Shown here: one piece after another, positions 54,374 through 64,000 of the stretch
Position numbering within the stretch: the stretch's first letter is position 1
Layout of the letters: each line of letters opens with the position of its first letter
Assembly: GCA_963733105.1 (NCBI GenBank)
Contig: CAVTCB010000018.1
Span: 868,001-932,000 of the forward strand
Length of the DNA stretch: 64,000 nucleotides
From: JAFAYN01 sp963733105
Lineage (GTDB): Bacteria > Gemmatimonadota > Gemmatimonadetes > Longimicrobiales > Longimicrobiaceae
Direction of reading: 5' to 3'
Made by a program: the position numbers and the translations under genes
Notes under the pieces: generated by a model
Seen by the model: only the letters and a program-made list of their open reading frames with translations
Databases searched by the model: none
What the model was told of the DNA's origin: nothing

Positions 54374-56153
54374 TGCACATCCTCGGGATCTCCTGCTTCT
54401 ACCACGACGCCGCCGCGTCGCTGGTCCGGGACGGCGTCGTCCTGTCCGCCGCGGAAGAGGAGCGCTTCAGCCGCCGGAAGCACGACCACGGCTTCCCCTT
54501 CCAGGCCATCGAGTTCTGCCTGGAGCACGCGGGGATCACCGCGGACGACCTGGACTTCGTGGTCTTCTACGAGAAGCCCCTGGTCAAGTTCGAGCGCATC
54601 CTCACCACCACCCTCCGGTCGTTCCCCCGCTCGTGGAAGACGTTCGGGGAGTCCATGATCACCTGGTTCGACGAGAAGCTCTGGGTCAAGGCGTTCATCC
54701 AGAAGAACCTCGGCGTCCCGCCGGAGAAGATCCTCTTCGTCGACCACCACGTGTCCCACGCGGCGAGCGCCTTCTTCTGCTCGCCCTTCGAGGAGGCCGC
54801 CCTCCTCACCGTGGACGGGGTGGGGGAGTGGACCACCACCGCCACGGGGACCGCCGCCGGTCCCTTCGGCGGCGCGGGGCCCAGCTCCGTCGCCCTCACG
54901 CACGAGGCGCGCTTCCCCCACTCGCTGGGGCTGCTGTACTCCGCCTTCACCGCGTGGCTGGGCTTCGAGGTGAACGAGGGGGAGTACAAGGTCATGGGGA
55001 TGGCCCCGTACGGCGTCCCCAAGTACCAGGACCGGGTCTACAGGGTGGTGCAGGTGGCCGAGGACGGCTCCTTCCACCTCGACATGGATTTCTTCGCCTT
55101 CCACTACTCCCCCGAGCACACCTACTCGCGGAAGTTCGTGGAGCTCTTCGGCGAGCCGCGCGACCCCCGGTCCGAGTTCTTCACCCGCGTCACGCACCCC
55201 GGCCGCCAGGGCGACGCGCGCGACTTCGAGCGGAACCAGTACTACGCCGACGTCGCCGCCAGCATCCAGCGGGTCACCGAGGACACGCTGGTGAAGATGG
55301 CCGTCGCGCTGCGGCGCCGCACCGGGCTCGACGAAGCTGTGCATGGCCGGCGGAGTGGCGCTGAACAGCGTCGCCAACGGGCGCATCCTGCGCGAGTCCG
55401 GCTTCGAGGAGCTGTACATCCACCCCGCCGCCGGGGACGCGGGCGGCTCCGTGGGCGCCGCGCTCTACGCCTACCACGTCCTGCTGGGGAAGCCGCGCGC
55501 GCTACGTCATGGAGGACGCCTACCTGGGGAAGGAGTACGGCGAGGCCGACGCGCGCGCCTTCCTGGACGCGAAGGGCGTCCGCTACGAGGTGTACGACGA
55601 CGACGCGAAGATGCTCGACCGTCTCACCGACGACCTGGTGGGGGGGAAGGTGCTCGGCTGGTCGCAGGGGCGCTTCGAGTGGGGCCCGCGGGCGCTGGGG
55701 AACCGGAGCATCATCGCCGACCCGCGGCGCGACGAGATGAAGGAAGTGGTCAACGAGAAGATCAAGTTCCGCGAGCCGTTCCGCCCCTTCGCCCCGGCCA
55801 TCCTGGAGGAGCGCGCCCCGGACTTCTTCGAGGACTTCCCCGACCCGGCGCGGCACTACCCCGCGCGCTTCATGCTGATGGTGCTTCCCTGGAAGGAGGA
55901 GGCGGGGAAGCTGGCCCCCGCCACCAACCACCAGGGCACCGGGCGGCTGCAGACCGTGCGGGCGGAGTGGAACCCGCGCTACCACGGGCTGATCTCGCGC
56001 TTCGGACAGGCCACGGGGGTGCCGGTGCTGATGAACACGTCGTTCAACCTGCGCGGCGAGCCCATCGTCACCACGCCGGAGAACGCGTTCAACACGTTCA
56101 GTCGGAGCGGATTGGACGTGCTGGTTCTGGGTAACGTAGTGGTGAGGAAGTAG
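54373..56153 (+). pseudogene. Carbamoyltransferase (SxtI/NodU-like), two +1 shifts
   Basis: A second carbamoyltransferase, about 593 aa if repaired. HILGISCFYHDAAASLVRDG and EEERFSRRKHDHGFP start the protein; VDHHVSHAASAFF, KLCMAGGVALNSVANG and GRFEWGPRALGNRSI follow. Frames change near 55333 (extra base after GAC) and near 55499 (within a GCGCGC run). Sequence on both sides is well conserved, so the breaks may be sequencing errors. It differs clearly from the copy at 40750 and is coupled to SxtJ/SxtK-like genes. Confidence 0.82.
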
Positions 56154-56190
56154 GGGGCCGCTCCGGAGCCGGGCGGCCCTCACCCCCCGG

Positions 56191-56218
56191 CCCCCTCTCC
56201 CAATTCTGGGAGAGGGGG
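56191..56218. repeat. Hairpin of the CCCTCTCCCA family
   Basis: CCCCCTCTCCCA-ATTC-TGGGAGAGGGGG gives a 12-bp stem 38 nt after the carbamoyltransferase stop. It may end transcription between the convergent genes. Confidence 0.65.
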
Positions 56219-56254
56219 TGACGCGTTCATGGGGTTCGGTGCGCCCGTCGTACC

Positions 56255-56374
56255 CCCCACCCCCGGCCCCTCCCCCACAAGGGGGGAGGGGAGAACGACA
56301 AGGGCTGTTCCGCAGTTGCCGTCAGTCCGCGAAGGCGGACTTCGTGCCGTTGTTGCAGCGAATTCATTCGCCCG
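56255..56374 (+). repeat. Composite dispersed repeat, copy 5
   Basis: GC-rich module (56255-56296) and core (56323-56374), with a different spacer between. The last codons and TGA of the minus-strand SGNH gene lie inside the core. Confidence 0.85.
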
Positions 56375-57509
56375 TTGTCGCCATCCGCGCCTTCGGGTCG
56401 ATCCCGCGCCTGCGCATCCCGTCCACCACCACGTCGGCCAGGAGCTTGTAGCCCCGGGCGTTGTAGTGCGCGCTGCAGTCGGCGAAGAGCGAGCAGGGGT
56501 CCGCGTCGCCGATGAGGCGCAGCATCTCCGGGCCGGCGTGGATCACGTCGGTCCCGCGGCCGCGGAGGGAGTCGGCCAGCGGCTGGTCGGGCCACTTCCC
56601 GGTTTCCCGCGCGTACAGGAAGTCGCGCCCCACCGGCATCAGCAGCACCAGCGGCGTGCGGCCCTCCGCCCGCGCCTCGCGCGCGAAGGTGGCGAGCACC
56701 TCCGTGGTGAGCGCCAGGCCGCCCGCCGGGTGCCCCGGGTCGTAGAAGGCCGCGTGGCGGGGGACCCCGGCCAGGCGGGCGCGGACGTGGAAGTCCGTCG
56801 TGGCCCAGCGCGCCAGCGCCACGCTGAAGGGGAACTCCCGGCGCGGCCGGGCCAGGAAGGCGTCCAGCGGGAGGACGCTGTCCGGGTTCTCCTCCAGCCG
56901 GCGCAGGTCCTCGCGGCGCCGGATCGGTATGGGGACGTAGCGCAGCCCGCCGCCCTCCAGCACGAAGCGCGGCTTGAAGAACAGCTCCTGGTCCGGGTAG
57001 AGCAGGTTGCGGTACTGGTTGACGTTGCGGAGGATGTTCTCCGAGATGTGCCCCGCCACCACCACCGGCGCGCGGTCCAGGTGGCGCTGCGCCCGGAAGA
57101 GCATCAGCGCCTGGTCCGAGCCCGACGCCCCCACCCCGTAGTTCGCCACCCGGCACCCGAACGCCGTCCCCACGTGGTGCGGGTACGTCCCGTCCTCCCC
57201 CACCTCCGAGCCCTGCGTGAACGACTCCCCGTAGGCGCTCGCGCAGGCGGGGAGCGTGTCCGGGAAGGCGGGGTCGGGCCGCGTCCGGAGGCGCACCACC
57301 CGCCCGGCCGAGTCCACCTCCGGCCCCCACCCCAGCAGCGGGTTGCGGTGCGCGAAGTAGTAGTCCGCCTGCTCGTCCGACAGCCGGGGGATGCGGGCCA
57401 TCCACCCGCGGCGCACCAGGAGGGAAGTTGCCAGGGCCGACATTCCCTCCACGATCGCCAGGACGACCAGGAGGAGCACCAGGGAGAAGGCGGCGTGCTT
57501 TCGCGTCAT
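56364..57509 (-). CDS. Membrane-anchored SGNH hydrolase-fold protein
   Basis: A 381-aa protein with an N-terminal signal anchor (residues about 8-30) and an extracytoplasmic SGNH domain. AYGESFTQGSEV near residue 90 is block I with Ser nucleophile, NYGVGASGSDQAL is block II-like, and DCSAHYNARGYKLLA near residue 353 gives the Asp-x2-His dyad. It may esterify or de-esterify glycans. ATG at 57509 is the first Met before the anchor. The stop codon is supplied by a dispersed repeat core, which suggests that an insertion set the present C-terminus. Confidence 0.72.
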   Translation of the reverse strand: MTRKHAAFSLVLLLVVLAIVEGMSALATSLLVRRGWMARIPRLSDEQADYYFAHRNPLLGWGPEVDSAGRVVRLRTRPDPAFPDTLPACASAYGESFTQGSEVGEDGTYPHHVGTAFGCRVANYGVGASGSDQALMLFRAQRHLDRAPVVVAGHISENILRNVNQYRNLLYPDQELFFKPRFVLEGGGLRYVPIPIRRREDLRRLEENPDSVLPLDAFLARPRREFPFSVALARWATTDFHVRARLAGVPRHAAFYDPGHPAGGLALTTEVLATFAREARAEGRTPLVLLMPVGRDFLYARETGKWPDQPLADSLRGRGTDVIHAGPEMLRLIGDADPCSLFADCSAHYNARGYKLLADVVVDGMRRRGIDPKARMATTGE

Positions 57510-57629
57510 GATGGGGGCAGGGGAGCCGTCGGTGGGGCCGGGTGGAAGGCGTCGAAGGTACCGCGCCGCCCGCCGTCTGTCCATCGGGGCGCTGGCGCCG
57601 CCGGAGCGGCGCCGGTAGTTTCCGCCGCC

Positions 57630-58586
57630 ATGGACCCCTGGCTTAGAGAGCACCTGGCCTGCCCCCGCGACCACGGGCGCCTGGAGCCCGCGGGCGACAC
57701 CCTGGCGTGCGAGCGCGGGCACGCCTACCCCGTCGTCGACGGCGTCCCCGTGATGCTGCTGGCCGAGGCCGAGCGCATCCCCGACAGCATCGCCCGCACC
57801 CCCGAAGCGCTGCGCTCCGTCGCCGAGCCCGACGGCGCGGAGGGCGTCGACCCCTTCGTGCAGAAGGCGGTCATGGCCACCTGCGGGATCATGTACCGGC
57901 CGCTGATCGGCCGGCTCACCCGCTACCCCATCCCGGAGCTGCGGCTCCCCGACGGGGAGGGGCGGCGCTTCCTGGACGTGGGGTGCAACTGGGGGCGCTG
58001 GTGCGTCGCCGCCGCGCGGAAGGGGTACCTCCCCGTCGGCGTGGACTACAACCTGGAGGCCGTGCTCGCCGCGCGCCGCGTCGCCCGGCGGCTGGGCGCC
58101 GCCGCCACCTTCCTGGTGGCCGACGCGCGCCACCTCCCCTTCGCCGCCGCCAGCTTCGACGTGGCCTTCTCGTACAGCGTCCTCCAGCACCTCGCCCGGG
58201 AGGACGCCCGCCGCTCCGTCGCCGACGTCGGGCGGGTGCTGAAGCCGGGCGGGACCGCCTTCGTGCAGCTCGCCAGCGCCTTCGGGGCGCGCAGCCTGTA
58301 CCACCTCCTCCGGCGCCGCTTCCGCGAGCCGCAGGGGATGGACGTGCGCTACTGGACCCCCGGGGAGATGCGCCGCGTCTTCGAGGAGCGGGTGGGGCCC
58401 GCCACCCTCACCGTGGACGGCTTCTTCGGGCTGGGCATCCAGCCGGCCGACCTGGACCTCCTCCGCCCCCGCCACCGGCTCGCCGTCCGCGCCTCCGAGG
58501 CGCTGCGCGCCGCCAGCGAGCGCGTCGGCCCCCTCCGCTGGGCCGCCGACAGCCTGTACGTGCGCGCCGTCCGGAGCGTGGTGTAA
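57630..58586 (+). CDS. SAM-dependent methyltransferase with Trm112-like N-terminus
   Basis: A 318-aa enzyme. The first 45 residues (LACPRDHGRLE ... ACERGHAYPVVDGVPVML) resemble a Trm112-type domain with two Cys and a Cys-x3-His pair. The SAM site FLDVGCNWGRWCVAAA lies near residue 113, followed by FDVAFSYSVLQHLARED. This layout is common in actinobacterial and gemmatimonad glycan clusters. It diverges from the SGNH gene across a 120-nt gap. Confidence 0.82.
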   Translation: MDPWLREHLACPRDHGRLEPAGDTLACERGHAYPVVDGVPVMLLAEAERIPDSIARTPEALRSVAEPDGAEGVDPFVQKAVMATCGIMYRPLIGRLTRYPIPELRLPDGEGRRFLDVGCNWGRWCVAAARKGYLPVGVDYNLEAVLAARRVARRLGAAATFLVADARHLPFAAASFDVAFSYSVLQHLAREDARRSVADVGRVLKPGGTAFVQLASAFGARSLYHLLRRRFREPQGMDVRYWTPGEMRRVFEERVGPATLTVDGFFGLGIQPADLDLLRPRHRLAVRASEALRAASERVGPLRWAADSLYVRAVRSVV

Positions 58587-58600
58587 CTTCCCGGGGATGT

Positions 58601-58645
58601 TATATTTCTCCGCCGGCACGGGGCGGAAACGCCCGTCGTGCCGGC
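58601..58645 (+). promoter_or_regulatory. Predicted -10 and leader hairpin
   Basis: TATATT at 58601-58606 begins 15 nt after the methyltransferase stop; the -35 region is unclear. A hairpin (GCCGGCACG ... CGTGCCGGC with an inner GGCG-GAAA-CGCC) occupies 58612-58645. The dehydrogenase starts at 58743. Confidence 0.4.
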
Positions 58646-58742
58646 CTCTCGTTTTCCGAGAGCGACGCGCGTCCGGGCGACACCCCGCCCCGCGCACCCC
58701 GTACCCGGCGGGCTCCCCCGCCGCCCGCTGGAGGATTGACGC

Positions 58743-60124
<1,382 letters not shown>

Positions 60125-60131
60125 CGGGCGG

Positions 60132-61268
60132 ATGAGGGCGCTGGTCGTCGCGGGGGCCCGCCCCAACTTCATCAAGGTGGCCCCGGTCCTCCGCGCGCTG
60201 GCGCGGGCCGGGCACGAAGGTCTCCTCCTCCACACCGGGCAGCACTACGACGCCCGGATGTCGGACGCCTTCTTCCGCGACCTGGAGATCCCCGAGCCCC
60301 GCTGGCACCTGGGCGTCGGGTCGGGGACGCACGCGCAGCAGACCGCGCGGGTGATGGAAGCGTTCGAGCCCGTGCTGGCGGAGGCGCGCCCCGACTGGGT
60401 GGTGGTGGTGGGCGACGTGAACTCCACCCTGGCTTGCGCCCTGGTGGCCGCCAAGCTCCGGGAGGAGACGGGGTGCCGCATCGCCCACGTGGAGGCCGGG
60501 CTGCGCAGCGGCGACTGGCGGATGCCCGAGGAGGTGAACCGCGTCCTGACGGACCGGCTCTCCGACCTCCTCCTCACCCCCGGCCGCGACGCGCTCCCCA
60601 ACCTCCTCGCCGAGGGAATCCCCGCCGAGCGGGCGGTGTTCGTGGGGAACGTGATGATCGACTCCATGCTGGCGCACCTCCCCCGCGCCCGCGCGCTCGA
60701 CCTTCCCGGCCGGCTGGGGCTGGCGCCGGGGGGCTACGCCGTCGCCACGGTGCACCGCCCGTCCAACGTGGACGAGCCCGGAGCGCTCCGCGCCGTGCTG
60801 GAGGCGCTCGCCCTGGTGGCCGCCGACCTCCCCGTCGTCCTCCCCCTGCACCCGCGGACGCTCCGCCGGGCCGGGGAGTTCGGGCTGGCCGGGCTCCTGG
60901 ACCGGCTCCACGTCCTGGAGCCGCTGGGCTACCTGGAGATGCTCGGGCTGCTGGACGGCGCCGCGGCGGCGCTCACCGACTCCGGCGGCCTCCAGGAGGA
61001 GACCACCGTCCTGGGTGTCCCCTGCGTGACGCTGCGCGAGCAGACCGAGCGCCCCGTCACCGTCACCGAGGGGACCAACCGCCTCGCCCCCTGGCCGCTG
61101 GGCGCGGAGGGTGTGTACGCTTCGTTTCGCGAGGCGCTGGCGGAGGGGCGCGCGGGGGTGGGCGAGCGCGCTCCGGAGGGATGGGACGGGCGCGCGGCGG
61201 AGCGGGTGGTGGAGGCGCTGAGTTTGGGCGTGCCCCCGCTGACGCGGGGTCGGGCTGCGGCTCCGTAG
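60132..61268 (+). CDS. wecB: UDP-N-acetylglucosamine 2-epimerase (non-hydrolysing)
   Basis: A 378-aa enzyme that interconverts UDP-GlcNAc and UDP-ManNAc. VVAGARPNFIKVAPVLRAL, HTGQHYDARMSDAFF, HVEAGLRSGDWRMPEEVNR and LTDSGGLQEETTVLGVPCVTLR are the family signatures. Beside the C6 dehydrogenase it gives UDP-ManNAcA, a common sugar in capsules. It is followed by a 226-nt gap with a repeat. Confidence 0.92.
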   Translation: MRALVVAGARPNFIKVAPVLRALARAGHEGLLLHTGQHYDARMSDAFFRDLEIPEPRWHLGVGSGTHAQQTARVMEAFEPVLAEARPDWVVVVGDVNSTLACALVAAKLREETGCRIAHVEAGLRSGDWRMPEEVNRVLTDRLSDLLLTPGRDALPNLLAEGIPAERAVFVGNVMIDSMLAHLPRARALDLPGRLGLAPGGYAVATVHRPSNVDEPGALRAVLEALALVAADLPVVLPLHPRTLRRAGEFGLAGLLDRLHVLEPLGYLEMLGLLDGAAAALTDSGGLQEETTVLGVPCVTLREQTERPVTVTEGTNRLAPWPLGAEGVYASFREALAEGRAGVGERAPEGWDGRAAERVVEALSLGVPPLTRGRAAAP

Positions 61269-61373
61269 GGCAGCAAACAACGCTGCCCAACGGAGTCGAG
61301 CCCCGGCACACTACGCGGGTCTCGCCCCTTCGGGCTCGCATCCCTCACGCAACTGCTTTCCGTGCTTGTAGTT

Positions 61374-61415
61374 CTCCCCTCCCCCCTTGTGGGGGAGGGG
61401 CCGGGGGTGGGGGGT
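61374..61415 (-). repeat. GC-rich module of the composite repeat (reverse)
   Basis: GTTCTCCCCTCCCCCCTTGT-GGGGGAGGGGCCGGGGGTGG, the GC-rich hairpin without the core. It lies in the 226-nt gap between wecB and the oxidoreductase gene. Confidence 0.8.
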
Positions 61416-61494
61416 AGAGGGAGCGCCCCGCCGACGACCCGCGCGCCGATGCCCCGATGAATTCCGGTATGAAGCCGTCCAACCGAGCGAGCCG

Positions 61495-63675
61495 ATGAAG
61501 CAGGTGCTGATCCGGCAGGGAAGAGCGCTGGTGGAGGAGGTCCCCGCTCCCGTGGTGGAGCCGGGGACCGTCCTCGTCGCCGTGGACCACTCCTGCATCT
61601 CGGTGGGGACGGAGATGAGCGGGATGCGCGCCAGCGGGCTCCCGCTCTGGAAGCGCGCCCTGCAGCAGCCGGAGAAGGTCGCGCGGGTGGTGCGCATGGC
61701 CGCCTCGGAGGGGGTGGCGCGCACCCGCCGCGCCGTGGAGGGGCAGATCTCCACGCCCGCGCCGACGGGGTACTCCGCCGCCGGCGTGGTGCTGGAGGTG
61801 GGGGAGGGGATCGACGACCTCCGCCCGGGCGACCGGGTGGCGTGCGCCGGGGCCCAGTTCGCCCACCACGCCGGCGTCATCCGCGTCCCCCGCAACCTGG
61901 TGGCCCCCGTCCCCGACGGGGTGGACCTCGCCGCCGCGAGCACCGTCACCCTGGGCGCCATCGCCCTCCAGGGCGTCCGCCGCGCCACCCCGACGCTGGG
62001 GGAGACCTTCGTGGTCGTCGGCCTGGGGATCCTGGGGCAGCTCACCGCGCAGCTCCTCCGCGCCAACGGGTGCCGGGTGGTGGGGACCGACCTGGACCGC
62101 GGGCGCATCGCCGTGGCGGTCTCCATGGGGATGGACGTCGGCCTCCACCCCGACGACGGGGACGAGACCGAGCAGGTGGCGCGGCTCACCGACGGGATCG
62201 GCGCCGACGGCGTCATCGTCACCGCCGCCGCCCCCTCCGACGCCATCCTCTCCACCGCCTTCCGGATGTGCCGCCGCAAGGGGCGCGTGGTGCTGGTGGG
62301 CGACGTGGGGCTCAAGCTGGACCGCGCCGACTTCTACGCCAAGGAGCTGGACTTCCTGGTCTCCACCTCCTACGGCCCCGGCCGCTACGACCGGAACTAC
62401 GAGGAGCGCGGGCTGGACTACCCCGTGGGGTACGTCCGCTGGACCGAGAACCGCAACCTGTCCGAGTACCTCCGGCTCCTCGCCGACGGCCGGGTGAGCG
62501 TGGCCCCGCTGGTCTCCCGCGTCTTCCCGGTGCAGGAGGCCGAGGCCGCCTACGCCGCGCTCGAGGGCGGCGACGACCGGCCGCTGATGGTGCTCCTCTC
62601 CTACCCGCGCGAGGCGGAGCCCGTGCGCCGGGTGGCGAACCCGCGGGCCCGGGGCGGCGGCGCGGGGAAGGTGCGCGTCGCCCTGGTGGGCGCGGGGGCG
62701 TTCGCCAAGGGGATGCACCTCCCCAACCTGCAGGCCCTGGCCGACCGCTACCACCTGCGCGCCGTGGTGAGCCGCACCGGGCACAACGCCTCCGCCGCCG
62801 CCGCGCAGTTCGGGGCCGAGTACGCCACCACCGAGCTGGACGAGGTGCTGCGCGACCCCGAGGTGGACGCGGTGATCGTCGCCACCCGCCACAACCTGCA
62901 CGCCCCCATGGTGCTGCGCGCTCTGGAGGCGGGGAAGCACGTGCTGGTGGAGAAGCCGCTGGCGCTGGTGGAGCCCGAGCTGGAGGCCGTGGAGGCGTTC
63001 TACGGGCGTGCGGAGGCGCGGGGCGGGCCGGCCCCGGTGCTCCTGACCGGCTTCAACCGCCGCTTCTCCCCCTTCGCGCGGCGGGCGCTGGAGATCGTCC
63101 GTGAGCGCAGCAACCCCATGATCGTCAGCTACCGGATGAACGCCGGGCACGTCCCGCGGGACAGCTGGCTGCACGACGAGGAGGGCGGCGGGCGCAACCT
63201 GGGCGAGGCCTGCCACGTCTACGACCTGTTCACCTTCCTCACCGGGAGCCGCGTGGCCGACGTCACCGCCCGGGCCATCGTCCCGCGCACCGGCCACTAC
63301 CTGGCGTCCGACAACTTCGTCGCCACCCTGGCCTTCGAGGACGGCTCCGTCGCCACCCTCACCTACACGGCGCTGGGCTCGCGCGAGCACCCCAAGGAGC
63401 AGATGGAGGTGTTCGTGGACGGCAAGGTGCTGGTGCTGGACGACTACCGCCGCCTCACCGTGGCCGGGGCGAAGGCGGCGGGGGTGGAGACGAGGGCGCA
63501 GGACAAGGGTCAGAAGGCCGAGCTGGAGGCGTTCGCCCGGGCGCTGCGCGAGGGGGGCGAGTGGCCGATCGCGCTCTGGGAGCAGGTGCAGACCACGGAG
63601 ATCGGCTTCGAGGTGGAGCGCCACCTCCGGCCGTACCTGGCCCGCGCGGCCGCCCCGGCGGAGGCCGCCCCGTGA
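61495..63675 (+). CDS. Two-domain oxidoreductase: MDR dehydrogenase fused to Gfo/Idh/MocA
   Basis: A 726-aa fusion. Residues 1-370 resemble a medium-chain (threonine-dehydrogenase-like) dehydrogenase with FVVVGLGILGQLTAQLLRANG as NAD site and no obvious zinc-binding Cys set. Residues 395-726 are a Gfo/Idh/MocA domain with VRVALVGAGAFAKGMHLPNL, VLVEKPLAL and EACHVYDLFTFLTG. Such fusions recur in exopolysaccharide clusters and may form or oxidise an unusual sugar. ATG at 61495 was selected because earlier in-frame sequence runs through the repeat. The stop overlaps the next GTG start. Confidence 0.87.
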   Translation: MKQVLIRQGRALVEEVPAPVVEPGTVLVAVDHSCISVGTEMSGMRASGLPLWKRALQQPEKVARVVRMAASEGVARTRRAVEGQISTPAPTGYSAAGVVLEVGEGIDDLRPGDRVACAGAQFAHHAGVIRVPRNLVAPVPDGVDLAAASTVTLGAIALQGVRRATPTLGETFVVVGLGILGQLTAQLLRANGCRVVGTDLDRGRIAVAVSMGMDVGLHPDDGDETEQVARLTDGIGADGVIVTAAAPSDAILSTAFRMCRRKGRVVLVGDVGLKLDRADFYAKELDFLVSTSYGPGRYDRNYEERGLDYPVGYVRWTENRNLSEYLRLLADGRVSVAPLVSRVFPVQEAEAAYAALEGGDDRPLMVLLSYPREAEPVRRVANPRARGGGAGKVRVALVGAGAFAKGMHLPNLQALADRYHLRAVVSRTGHNASAAAAQFGAEYATTELDEVLRDPEVDAVIVATRHNLHAPMVLRALEAGKHVLVEKPLALVEPELEAVEAFYGRAEARGGPAPVLLTGFNRRFSPFARRALEIVRERSNPMIVSYRMNAGHVPRDSWLHDEEGGGRNLGEACHVYDLFTFLTGSRVADVTARAIVPRTGHYLASDNFVATLAFEDGSVATLTYTALGSREHPKEQMEVFVDGKVLVLDDYRRLTVAGAKAAGVETRAQDKGQKAELEAFARALREGGEWPIALWEQVQTTEIGFEVERHLRPYLARAAAPAEAAP

Positions 63676-64000
63676 ACGGGATGATGCCGTACCGCCTCCA
63701 GACGCTGGAGGCGATCATGCGGGGGTACGCGGCCACCGGGGTCCCGCTGGTGGGGACGGACGGCGCGCGGGTGTGGCCGGAGCCGCTCGCCGACGGGAGC
63801 CCCGGCTACTACGCCGTGGTCCCGTTCGTCGCCCACGCCTTCGGCCTGTCGCTGGACGCCGCGATCCGCGCCTTCACCTTCGGCGCCGCCGGGGCGGCGC
63901 TCGTGCTCGGGGTGGTGGGGTGCTGGCTCCTCTTCCGCGCCGCCGCCGCGCGCGCCGCCTCCGCCGTCGGGCTCCTCGGAATCTGCGGGCTCGCGGCGTA
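63672..64000 (+). CDS. Unidentified membrane protein, 3' partial
   Basis: The visible 109 residues start at GTG 63672, overlapping the previous stop by 4 nt. A soluble N-terminal part (LQTLEAIMRGYAATGVPLVG ... GSPGYYAVVPFVAHAFG) is followed by two predicted membrane helices (AALVLGVVGCWLLF and AVGLLGICGLAA). The frame is open to the window edge. No family was recognised; a GT-C-like or polymerase-like glycan protein is possible from context. Confidence 0.6.
   Translation, partial: MNGMMPYRLQTLEAIMRGYAATGVPLVGTDGARVWPEPLADGSPGYYAVVPFVAHAFGLSLDAAIRAFTFGAAGAALVLGVVGCWLLFRAAAARAASAVGLLGICGLAA

Overview
The window is about 70% GC and gene-dense. It is almost entirely one cell-surface polysaccharide (capsule, O-antigen or exopolysaccharide) supercluster. 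GC content, codon use, TATATT-type -10 boxes, secreted Cys-rich peptides and short intergenic hairpin repeats suggest a free-living Gram-negative, most likely Gemmatimonadota of the Longimicrobium type. No rRNA or housekeeping marker is present, so Myxococcota or Acidobacteriota remain possible.

Layout. 1-8.1 kb: GDP-fucose synthase (5' end outside the window), a WecA/TagO-type initiating sugar-phosphate transferase, an ABC glycan exporter (Wzm/Wzt), a methyltransferase, a PaaK-like adenylating enzyme and a frame-broken epimerase. 8.6-22.3 kb: pyruvyltransferase family, GT9, GT2 and GT4 glycosyltransferases, FkbM and class I methyltransferases, an MBOAT O-acyltransferase with a membrane-anchored SGNH partner, and a frame-broken acetylesterase lipoprotein. 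22.8-25.7 kb: a non-glycan island with a beta-propeller lipoprotein, a CxxS thioredoxin-fold protein, a secreted Cys-rich peptide and a convergent AraC regulator. 26.4-38.3 kb: a tightly coupled operon of ten genes (six GT4/CgeB-type transferases, a putative polymerase, AsnB, a GT2 and a methyltransferase). 38.7-39.1 kb, minus strand: two tandem secreted six-Cys peptides with a defensin-like CS-alpha-beta pattern. 39.5-50.1 kb: acyltransferase, carbamoyltransferase, WbuB-like GT4, two OPX/SLBB export proteins, a Wzc-like co-polymerase/kinase, and UDP-glucose dehydrogenase with UDP-xylose synthase. 50.2-56.2 kb: a methyltransferase, an FdtA/B/C-like 3-acetamido-3,6-dideoxyhexose set, and a small-membrane-protein/SxtJ-like/carbamoyltransferase trio like sxtK-sxtJ-sxtI. 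56.4-64 kb: an SGNH protein, a methyltransferase, a UDP-HexNAc dehydrogenase, WecB, a two-domain oxidoreductase and the start of an unidentified membrane protein.

Together the genes encode lipid-linked initiation (WecA-like), nucleotide sugars (GDP-Fuc, UDP-GlcA, UDP-Xyl, ManNAcA-type sugars, 3-N-acetylated 6-deoxysugar), more than a dozen glycosyltransferases, decoration (acetyl, carbamoyl, methyl, pyruvyl and amide groups) and export parts of both ABC-dependent and Wza/Wzc/Wzy-like types.

Six genes are broken by one or more single-base indels although their domains continue across the breaks. This looks more like long-read indel error than decay, but cannot be decided here. Intergenic DNA carries several copies of a composite hairpin repeat and two copies of a triple stem-loop array. 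The most novel signals are the defensin-like peptide pair, the propeller/CxxS/Cys-peptide triad, the Sxt-like carbamoylation trio and the triple-hairpin array.
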